5,266 nt of DNA from an uncultured Desulfobacterales bacterium (GTDB taxonomy: Bacteria > Desulfobacterota > Desulfobacteria > Desulfobacterales > JAFDCJ01). The stretch's first letter is position 1; each line of letters begins with the position of its first letter. The translations under genes were made by a program, and so were the position numbers. The notes beneath the pieces were generated by a model, which worked only from the letters and a program-made list of their open reading frames with translations, did not search any database and was not told the origin of the DNA. The stretch is taken from contig CALZJV010000520.1 of assembly GCA_945787595.1 (NCBI GenBank), positions 1 through 5,266 on the forward strand, written 5' to 3'. Positions 1-5,266 of this stretch are shown here, piece after piece.

Positions 1-2706
1 CGCAACCTCTGCCGCCTGCTCACCCGCCGTCACATGGCGGCGGACTTCGATCTGAAAGAGATCCTGCCGAATTATGCAACCGGTCTGGTGGTCTTGACCC
101 AAGACGCCGATCTTTTGCGCATTTGGCATTCGGCCGGGGTAACGGTGGTGGCCGCCATGCCGCGCAAACCCCTGCCTCCCACCCATGCGCTGCGCCGCGT
201 CGCAAAACATCTGGGGGTATCCCTGGCGGCAACACCGGGAAGCTTTTTTCTGCACCCCCAGGATGCGGCCGTTCACCGCCTGCTGCGAACCATCGACCGC
301 AACACCTCATTTTCGCGTCTGGCCGCCGACGATGTTGCGCCGGCAGATGCCTGGTTGGCTTCACCTGAAGAATACAGCCGCCGGTTCGACATCTGTCCGG
401 AAGCCATCCGGGCAACCCATGAAATTGCCGAGCGCCTGACGTTTACAGGTCCGCAATTCGGCATTGTCATGCCGCCTCTGGAGGGCGGAAACGGTGCCGA
501 TCCGGCCCGACGCCTGCGTCAGGCCGCTTATGCCGGTGCCCGCAAGCGTTACGGGGAAGAACTTTGCGAAGCAGTGGTGGAGCGGCTTGAACACGAATTG
601 CACAGCATTACGGGTATGGGATTTGCCGCCTATTTTTTAATCGTTCAAAATATCATTCAACACAGCCCGCGCACCTGCGGCCGCGGTTCCGGAGCCGCAT
701 CCCTGGTGGCGTATTGCCTCGGAATCACCAATGTGTGCCCGCTCAAGCACAATCTGGTCGATTTTGCCTGGGACGAACGCGATGACGTCCTGGAGGCCGT
801 GTTGCACCGGCACCGGGGCCACGCGGCCATGGTGTCCAATCACGTGCTGTTTCAGCCGCGCATGGCCATCCGGGAAGTGGCCAAGGTATATGGGCTGACG
901 GATGCTGAGATCGGTCGGGTTTCCAAACGACTGCCGCGGTTCTGGCGCGCCAAGGAATCCGAGCCCGAATTGCTGACCGGGCTCAAACAACGCCCGCAGT
1001 CAAAAGCCCTGGAATTTCCACATCCATGGCCGGAGATCCTGGCCTTTGCCCAGCGGATTATCGGCACGCCGCGCTATTTGTCCGTCCACCCCGGCGGCGT
1101 CGTTATCACGCCCCGCCCCATTGACGAGTATGTGCCGCTGGAACGCGCCCCCAAGGGCGTGCCCATCATCCAATGGGAAAAGGACGCCACTGAAGATGCC
1201 GGTCTGGTCAAGATCGACCTACTGGGAAACCGCAGTCTGGGAGTGATCCGGGATGCAGTCGGCAACCTGCGCACCAACGGCGTGGCCTTTGATGAATCTC
1301 GCTGGGAGCCGGAAGACGACCTTACCACCCAGCAGGCCCTGGCCCAGGGCCGCACCATGGGCTGTTTTTACATTGAAAGCCCCGCCATGCGGCTTTTGCA
1401 GCAAAAATCGAAGGTGGGGGACTTTGAACACCTGGTGATCCACAGCAGCATCATTCGTCCGGCTGCCAATGAGTTTATCCGCGAATACATCCGCCGTTTG
1501 CACGGGGGTCCATGGGATCCGATTCATCCGCTGTTAGCCGAGGTGCTCGACGAAACCTTCGGCATTATGGTCTATCAGGAAGACGTGTCCCGGGCCGCGG
1601 TGGCCCTGGCGGGCTTCTCCCATGCCGAAGCCGACGCCCTGCGCAAGGTCATGTCCAAGAAAGACCGGGAACATCAACTGCGGGATTTTCAAAAGCGCTT
1701 TTATGTCGGCGCAAAAGCCCGGGGAGTTTCCGGGGAGCAGGTAGCGGCCATCTGGGACATGATGATGAGCTTTAGCGGATATTCCTTTTGTAAACCCCAC
1801 AGTGCCTCCTATGCCCGGGTCTCTTTTCAGGCGGCCTATCTCAAGATTCACCATCCGGCTGAATTCATTGCCGCGGTGATCAGCAACCAGGGCGGTTTCT
1901 ACGGCGCCTTTGCCTATGTCTCCGAAGCCCGGCGCATGGGGCTCACAATTTTGCCGCCGAACATCAACCACAGTGAAATTCGCTGGACGGGCGCGGACAG
2001 CGCTATCCGCACGGGCCTGCTGTCAATCAAGGGACTGTCCGCTGAAGTCCAGGCGCGCATTGTCACTGAACGTCGGCAGGGTCGATACCGCAGCATGCGC
2101 GAATTCCTCGAGCGCGTAAAGCCCGCTGAAGACGAAGCCCGGGCGCTGATCCATGGCGGAGCCTTGGATGAATTAAACCCCGGCGGCAACCGCGCGGCGC
2201 TGATGTGGCAGCTGGGCTGCGGGCTCAAATCCGGCTCGGCCAAATCACGCCCGCAAACGCAATCCCTCTTTAGCAGCGCTGAAAAAATGCGTGCCTGCCA
2301 GCCCCCGCCTCTACCCCCGGACGACGAGCGCGAGCGGCTGCGGCGTGAATTTGCCGTGCTCGGTTTTTTGTGCGAGCGGCACCCGATGGAGTTATATCAC
2401 CCCATTTTGCAGAAATTACGGACCGTCAAAGCTGTCGATCTGCCGCGTCATCTCGGAAAACAGGTACGCCTGGCCGGCTGGTTGATCACCGGCAAGGTGG
2501 TCGTCACCAAACACGGTGATCCCATGGAATTTTTAACCTTCGAGGATGAAACCGGTATTGTGGAAACCACCTTTTTCCCCGAAACCTATCACCGCTTCTG
2601 TCACATGGTCGACCGCCAGCGGCCGTATCTTTTAACCGGCAAGGTTGAAGAAGACTGGGGGGCGATCACGCTGACAGTGGATCGGGTGGAGAGAATCGAA
2701 GGTTGA
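1..2706 (+). CDS. dnaE2: DNA polymerase III alpha-type protein, DnaE2/ImuC-like, 5'-truncated by the window, catalytic aspartate motif missing
   Basis: C-family DNA polymerase subunit, probably cytoplasmic and of the translesion-type DnaE group. The frame is open from base 1 and reads RNLCRLLTRRH before the ATG at 34, typical PHP-domain sequence, so that ATG is internal and the start lies upstream. Counting from this Met: PHP remainder (about 1-100), palm motif GRGSGAAS (216-223), SVHPGG (350-355), GLVKIDLLG with the third catalytic Asp (D395), SSIIRP (471-476), YQED (514-517), KPHSAS (587-592), a helix-hairpin-helix near 664-695, a possible beta-clamp peptide QTQSLF (741-746) and an OB fold (about 808-888). 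The protein ends just after the OB fold, without the tau-binding tail of replicative DnaE, which favours a DnaE2/ImuC-like role. Oddity: HNL (239-241) runs directly into VDFAWDERDD (242-251), where relatives have about 17 more residues including PDID. The polymerase may therefore be inactive. Plain DnaE is the alternative name; imuA and imuB are not visible. Confidence 0.9.
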   Translation, partial: RNLCRLLTRRHMAADFDLKEILPNYATGLVVLTQDADLLRIWHSAGVTVVAAMPRKPLPPTHALRRVAKHLGVSLAATPGSFFLHPQDAAVHRLLRTIDRNTSFSRLAADDVAPADAWLASPEEYSRRFDICPEAIRATHEIAERLTFTGPQFGIVMPPLEGGNGADPARRLRQAAYAGARKRYGEELCEAVVERLEHELHSITGMGFAAYFLIVQNIIQHSPRTCGRGSGAASLVAYCLGITNVCPLKHNLVDFAWDERDDVLEAVLHRHRGHAAMVSNHVLFQPRMAIREVAKVYGLTDAEIGRVSKRLPRFWRAKESEPELLTGLKQRPQSKALEFPHPWPEILAFAQRIIGTPRYLSVHPGGVVITPRPIDEYVPLERAPKGVPIIQWEKDATEDAGLVKIDLLGNRSLGVIRDAVGNLRTNGVAFDESRWEPEDDLTTQQALAQGRTMGCFYIESPAMRLLQQKSKVGDFEHLVIHSSIIRPAANEFIREYIRRLHGGPWDPIHPLLAEVLDETFGIMVYQEDVSRAAVALAGFSHAEADALRKVMSKKDREHQLRDFQKRFYVGAKARGVSGEQVAAIWDMMMSFSGYSFCKPHSASYARVSFQAAYLKIHHPAEFIAAVISNQGGFYGAFAYVSEARRMGLTILPPNINHSEIRWTGADSAIRTGLLSIKGLSAEVQARIVTERRQGRYRSMREFLERVKPAEDEARALIHGGALDELNPGGNRAALMWQLGCGLKSGSAKSRPQTQSLFSSAEKMRACQPPPLPPDDERERLRREFAVLGFLCERHPMELYHPILQKLRTVKAVDLPRHLGKQVRLAGWLITGKVVVTKHGDPMEFLTFEDETGIVETTFFPETYHRFCHMVDRQRPYLLTGKVEEDWGAITLTVDRVERIEG
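748..765 (+). other. Apparent in-frame deletion junction removing the PDxDxDF catalytic motif of the DnaE-like protein
   Basis: The codons read H-N-L-V-D-F. C-family polymerases normally have HNL followed by a segment of the form YFERFLNPxRxxPPDID and then VDF. Here about 17 codons (roughly 51 bases) are absent between bases 756 and 757. Both aspartates equivalent to E. coli DnaE D401 and D403 would be in the missing piece, and only the third Asp of PDxDxDF (D243 here) remains. The junction is seen directly. The expected segment comes from remembered family sequences, so its exact length is approximate. Confidence 0.75.
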
Positions 2707-2756
2707 ATAATTTTTTATGGGTCGACGTATTATCACAGGAATAGATTTTTTCTCTT

Positions 2757-2771
2757 TTTCGTGCTTTCGTG
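2757..2771. repeat. Short tandem repeat TTTCGTG-C-TTTCGTG
   Basis: Two identical heptamers, TTTCGTG, are separated by one C and followed by an AT-rich stretch with further T-runs. I have a general recollection of similar TTTCGTG-type repeats in intergenic DNA of sulfate-reducing Desulfobacterota, but that is not established here. Its function is unknown and it may be chance in T-rich DNA. Confidence 0.35.
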
Positions 2772-2911
2772 ATTAATTTCTCTTTTTTTGGTTCTCCGCC
2801 AAGGTGAAGTCAGATATTACAGCTATTTCAGTAAAAAGTCCAACCCCAAGCAAAGTGGTAAGCTAGGTTCGAATTGACCAAAAATTTCAACCGGACATTT
2901 ATCATTATTAC

Positions 2912-2939
2912 TTGACAAGGGCGAAACCATTGATAACTT
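2912..2939 (+). promoter_or_regulatory. Candidate sigma70-type promoter for the VWA-OmpA gene
   Basis: A perfect -35 hexamer TTGACA (2912-2917) is followed after 16 bases by TAACTT (2934-2939), a weak -10 match with three of six consensus bases. Transcription starting about 7 bases later would leave an 5' leader of around 75-80 bases before the start codon. The short inverted repeat TTATCA (2899-2904) and TGATAA (2931-2936) brackets the -35 element and could be an operator, which is inference only. TGTAAT at 2946-2951 is a better -10 hexamer but lies too far from this -35. Confidence 0.4.
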
Positions 2940-3013
2940 ACGCGCTGTAATAAACCTCACGAGCATTGTTAGAAATTTATTGAGTTGATCTACGATCATT
3001 AATCAAATGGGAT

Positions 3014-3020
3014 AAGGAGG
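3014..3020 (+). promoter_or_regulatory. Strong Shine-Dalgarno sequence, AAGGAGG
   Basis: AAGGAGG ends 3 bases before the ATG at 3024 and 6 bases before the adjacent in-frame ATG at 3027. The spacing suits the second ATG better, so the protein may really begin one residue later. The difference affects only the extreme end of the signal peptide. Confidence 0.8.
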
Positions 3021-3023
3021 TAC

Positions 3024-4127
3024 ATGATGAAGAAAACAGTATGGATGGGTGTGGTTTTTTGGGGCCTGGCAGCTTCGATTTTAATGGTAGGAAATGTGCT
3101 TGCCGCCGAGGTCCTCTTGCAGGATGTGATTGAGAAAAATATCAGAGTTGAGGAGGTTTTTGAGAAAACATCCGATAACTTTGTTGTGTTGTTTGATGCG
3201 TCAGGAAGCATGGGGGAGACTTACAAAGACACGGGTATGTCCAAGCTTGATGTTGCCAAGAAGGTTCTGGGTGAAAGGGAACAGGAACTCCCCGACCTGG
3301 GCTATAATGCGGGTTTGTATCTTTTCACTCCCTGGAAGCCTTACTACGAGATGCAGCCCTTTGATAAAGCGAAGATGACAGCGGCCATTGAGCAACTGCC
3401 GACGGTGAAGACCGCCGGCGGGTATGCCAATCAACCCACTCCCCTGGGGCTCGGCATCCAGAACCTAGACCCCATTTTGGCAAAAGTTTCGGGCAAAACG
3501 ACGGTCTTTATCTTCTCCGACGGCACCTACACCTACAGGCCGAGGATCTATCCAGCCGATGCCGCCAGGGTTCTGGCCCAGAAGCACAACGTCTCCTATT
3601 ATCTGATCAGCTCGGCCCAGACCGACGAGCAAAAGAAAACTTTGCAGGATATTGCCGCGATCAACGAAAGCTCTCGGGTGGTCGACTTTGAGACGTTTAT
3701 GGCAAACCCCGACTATTACACCGGCGCCTTGTATGTGGTGAAAACCAACGAGATCACGGAAGACATCATCAGGCAAAAGGTCGTGGGTTTCTCCATGGGC
3801 GATGTCCGGTTTGATTTTGGCAAAGCTGATGTTCGCTCCGAATACCAGGAGGACCTGGAAGTCTTGGCCAAATTCCTGCAGGAGCACCCCAATGCCACCG
3901 GCCTTATTCAGGGCTTCACCGACAGTGCTGGGCCCGAAGAATACAACCTGAGCCTGTCGCACCGAAGGGTTGAAAGTGTCCGGGACTATCTGGTGCAATA
4001 TTTTAACTTGGATCCGGGCCGTCTCGTCTTGCAGTGGTATGGTGCTGCCAATCCCATCGCCACCAATGACACCCCGGAAGGCCGCAAAATGAACCGGCGG
4101 GTGGAAGTCGATATCGCCGGCATGTGA
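3024..4127 (+). CDS. Secreted von Willebrand A / OmpA-like peptidoglycan-binding protein
   Basis: A 367-residue periplasmic protein predicted to tether a VWA ligand-binding module to the cell wall. The N-terminus has lysines (3-4), a hydrophobic core (about 6-26) and a likely signal peptidase I site after VLA (residue 28). There is no lipobox cysteine; indeed the whole protein lacks cysteine. The VWA domain (about 52-225) keeps a metal-ion-dependent adhesion site: DASGS (58-62), a Thr in PTPLG (T139) and FSDG (D166). The OmpA C-terminal domain (about 254-364) shows VRFDFGKADV (261-270), GFTDSAGPEEYNLSLS (297-312), R315 and NRRVEV (357-362). D300 and R315 match the residues that contact diaminopimelate in OmpA-family domains. 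The gene has its own promoter candidate and strong ribosome binding site, and the next gene is convergent, so it is probably monocistronic. Similar proteins are familiar from Desulfobacterota, but no partner or precise function is known to me. Confidence 0.9.
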   Translation: MMKKTVWMGVVFWGLAASILMVGNVLAAEVLLQDVIEKNIRVEEVFEKTSDNFVVLFDASGSMGETYKDTGMSKLDVAKKVLGEREQELPDLGYNAGLYLFTPWKPYYEMQPFDKAKMTAAIEQLPTVKTAGGYANQPTPLGLGIQNLDPILAKVSGKTTVFIFSDGTYTYRPRIYPADAARVLAQKHNVSYYLISSAQTDEQKKTLQDIAAINESSRVVDFETFMANPDYYTGALYVVKTNEITEDIIRQKVVGFSMGDVRFDFGKADVRSEYQEDLEVLAKFLQEHPNATGLIQGFTDSAGPEEYNLSLSHRRVESVRDYLVQYFNLDPGRLVLQWYGAANPIATNDTPEGRKMNRRVEVDIAGM

Positions 4128-4171
4128 TCGCCGTATCCTGATCGTTCAGGTTTATTTGAAGGTTTTGGGAC

Positions 4172-4209
4172 CCCGGAATCTGAGGGAATTCTAGTCCATG
4201 GATTCCGGG
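4172..4209. repeat. Perfect 9-bp inverted repeat, possible terminator or palindromic repeat element
   Basis: CCCGGAATC (4172-4180) is the exact reverse complement of GATTCCGGG (4201-4209), with a 20-base loop that can pair partly (GGA 4185-4187 with TCC 4195-4197). It begins 45 bases after the stop codon of the VWA-OmpA gene. Neither strand has a T-tract directly after the stem, so it may act as an RNA 3'-end stabiliser, a Rho-assisted terminator or a copy of a dispersed palindromic repeat. The sequence alone does not decide between these. Confidence 0.5.
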
Positions 4210-4352
4210 CAACCAGAAAGCTGAATTACAGGAATCCGCCATTTTTGCAAAATCTATGCATCAAGACTGCGGGACGCAGGCGGGAGCGGATTTGTAACGG
4301 ATAGACGGCCGCGGAGGCAAGGGGATTGAGATCCCATATCTCCAATGAAGGG

Positions 4353-4370
4353 AAAATCCGCCAAGGCGGA
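4353..4370 (-). terminator. Possible weak intrinsic terminator of the HtrA-like gene
   Basis: Read on the minus strand, TCCGCCTTGGCGGA folds into a GC-rich hairpin (5-6 bp stem) and is followed at once by TTTT and then CCCTTC. It begins 36 bases after the stop codon of the minus-strand gene, a suitable position. The stem and T-tract are both short, so efficiency is doubtful. Confidence 0.4.
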
Positions 4371-4405
4371 CCCGGGTTAGGATATAAAAAGGTGTTTAAT
4401 AACAA

Positions 4406-5266
4406 TCATTTGTTTGGGATCATCTTGAAATATTGATCACGATCCTCTGAACGCACCAAAATATCGCGAATCTCAATGCCCTTTAAGACTGCCATCGGAA
4501 CTTCGACGCCGGCTTTACCAAGGGACCAGACCTTGCGGTAAAAATCGGCCAGCCCCCGTACTGCTTTTTTGTTGACTTTGAGTATGATGTCGCCTGATTC
4601 AAGCCCTGCTTTTTCAGCCGGTCCTCCTGATGTTACCCGCAGAACAAATAATCGTCCATGAACTTCATCAATTTGCAAACCCAACCAGGGTTGAGGCGGT
4701 TCACCCGAGCTGCCCGTGGCAATCAACCGGCTGAGAATCGGTCGGAGGAGATCAATCGGCACAAACATATTGCAGGCTACTGCACCAAGGTCGGCAATCG
4801 TTTGGCGGGTAAAAATGGATCCAATTCCCAACAGCTTACCGTCGCGGCCAATCAACGCTGCGCCGCCGTAATCGGCATATGGCGGCGTGGTATAGATGGC
4901 ATTGTCGAGAAGATATTCCCAGTATCCTGTAAATTCCCCTCGAAACACGACCCGAACACCTTGAACCGAATCTGCGCCGCCATGGCCGATGACCAAAACC
5001 GGGTCACCTGCTCTAATGTCTGATGATTGACCAAGTTCGATGGGTGGGATGTTGAGTGCTTTATCTGCCCGTATCAGGCCAAAGCCGGTTTTGTGGTCAT
5101 AACCGATGTATCTGGCAGGGATCTTTCGGCCTTCCTGATCCACCACTTCGATGCCGGCGGCCTCGAGTATCAGATATCCAATCGTTAGAATATGCCCATC
5201 AGAGTCAATCAGGACACCATTTCCTTCGCGTGTGGTTCCCAAAACACCGGCTGTACGCGCCTCATT
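4406..5266 (-). CDS. HtrA/S1C-type trypsin-fold protein with PDZ domain, predicted pseudoprotease, 5' end beyond the window
   Basis: C-terminal 286 residues of a protein related to DegP/DegQ-type envelope proteases. The frame is open to the right edge, reading NEARTAGV before a TTG at 5242. That TTG falls inside the first part of the protease domain, so the real start and any signal peptide lie outside the window. Counting from the TTG: protease fold (about 5-172) and one PDZ domain (about 184-262) with WLGLQ (186-190) and GGPAEKAGLESGDIIL (206-221). The triad is missing: TIGYLILEA (20-28) stands where proteases have TxxHV, TGFGLIRA (52-59) replaces the TDLAVL-type Asp segment, and ADYGGAAL (123-130) replaces GNSGGPL, with Tyr125 at the Ser position. 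I recall similar sequences in other proteobacteria annotated as S1C proteases with the same altered motifs, so this is likely a conserved non-proteolytic family, perhaps a PDZ-based chaperone or scaffold. It is convergent with the VWA-OmpA gene; no operon partner is visible. Confidence 0.85.
   Translation of the reverse strand, partial: NEARTAGVLGTTREGNGVLIDSDGHILTIGYLILEAAGIEVVDQEGRKIPARYIGYDHKTGFGLIRADKALNIPPIELGQSSDIRAGDPVLVIGHGGADSVQGVRVVFRGEFTGYWEYLLDNAIYTTPPYADYGGAALIGRDGKLLGIGSIFTRQTIADLGAVACNMFVPIDLLRPILSRLIATGSSGEPPQPWLGLQIDEVHGRLFVLRVTSGGPAEKAGLESGDIILKVNKKAVRGLADFYRKVWSLGKAGVEVPMAVLKGIEIRDILVRSEDRDQYFKMIPNK

Larger units (their letters stand above)
2707..3023. other. AT-rich intergenic region upstream of the VWA-OmpA gene
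   Basis: About 317 bases with no credible gene. It is visibly richer in A and T than the coding sequence on either side. The first part (2711-2790) has several T-runs but no strong GC hairpin, so I cannot name a terminator for the polymerase gene. It also holds a short tandem repeat of TTTCGTG. The second part holds a promoter candidate near 2912-2939 and a weaker one (TTGACC at 2874-2879, TTTATC at 2898-2903). A small reading frame from the ATG at 2717 would give 19 residues and has no ribosome binding site, so I do not call it. Confidence 0.7.
4128..4405. other. Intergenic region between two convergent genes
   Basis: The 278 bases hold no credible gene. Contents in order: a perfect 9-bp inverted repeat (4172-4209), the short palindrome TTTTGCAAAA (4243-4252), a G-rich stretch (about 4266-4320), the small hairpin GGGAT-TGAG-ATCCC (4322-4335), and the palindrome TCCGCCAAGGCGGA (4357-4370). 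Since genes converge here, transcription should end inside this region from both sides, but none of the hairpins has a long T-tract on the side needed for a textbook intrinsic terminator. Confidence 0.7.

Noticed and set aside
34..36. ATG at 34 as the true start of the polymerase gene
   Set aside because: The frame is open to base 1, and the residues before the ATG (RNLCRLLTRRH) match conserved PHP-domain sequence, so the gene begins outside the window.
1534..1971. Long minus-strand open frame inside the polymerase gene (145 codons)
   Set aside because: It is antisense to a strongly conserved coding region and its translation shows no domain; GC-rich coding DNA commonly gives such shadow frames.
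2717..2776. Small 19-residue reading frame after the polymerase gene
   Set aside because: There is no ribosome binding site, the sequence is low in complexity and rich in Phe and Ser, and nothing suggests a real peptide.
2852..2880. tRNA-like fragment: AGTGGTAAG near GGTTCGAATT and a nearby CCA
   Set aside because: The D-arm-like and T-arm-like words lie next to each other with no anticodon arm and no acceptor stem, so this is not a tRNA; a tRNA-derived attachment site cannot be supported either.
4243..4252. Palindrome TTTTGCAAAA as a regulatory site
   Set aside because: It lies between convergent gene ends, far from any start codon, and such short AT-rich palindromes are common by chance.
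5240..5242. TTG at 5242 (minus strand) as the start of the HtrA-like gene
   Set aside because: It would cut off the first strand of the protease fold and any export signal, and the frame continues upstream with family-like residues (NEARTAGV).

Overview
The window holds three protein-coding genes and two intergenic stretches. I see no rRNA, CRISPR array, insertion sequence or phage gene. The proteins suggest a Gram-negative bacterium, most likely a member of the Desulfobacterota (former Deltaproteobacteria). The evidence is a periplasmic OmpA-type peptidoglycan-binding protein of a kind I associate with that group, an HtrA-like envelope protein, and a short DnaE variant resembling deltaproteobacterial sequences. 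This assignment rests on remembered family resemblance, not on a search.

Layout. Bases 1-2706 (+) encode most of a DNA polymerase III alpha-type protein of the short DnaE2/ImuC-like kind, with its 5' end outside the window. Bases 2707-3023 are an AT-rich intergenic region with a plausible sigma70-type promoter and a strong ribosome binding site. Bases 3024-4127 (+) encode a secreted protein with a von Willebrand A domain followed by an OmpA-like peptidoglycan-binding domain. Bases 4128-4405 separate two convergent genes and contain a perfect 9-bp inverted repeat and a possible minus-strand terminator. Bases 4406-5266 (-) encode the C-terminal part of an HtrA/S1C-type trypsin-fold protein with one PDZ domain, whose start lies beyond the right edge.

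Two of the three proteins appear to have lost catalytic residues. The DnaE-like protein lacks about 17 residues exactly where the family carries the PDxDxDF active-site motif, although the reading frame and the other landmark motifs are preserved. The HtrA-like protein has replacements at the positions of all three members of the His-Asp-Ser triad. The second case looks like a conserved pseudoprotease family. The first is unexpected and is the most interesting observation here.

The genes do not form an obvious operon. The polymerase would act in translesion synthesis or repair if active, while the other two products are predicted to work in the cell envelope. I found no convincing evidence for a wholly new multi-gene system in this window.
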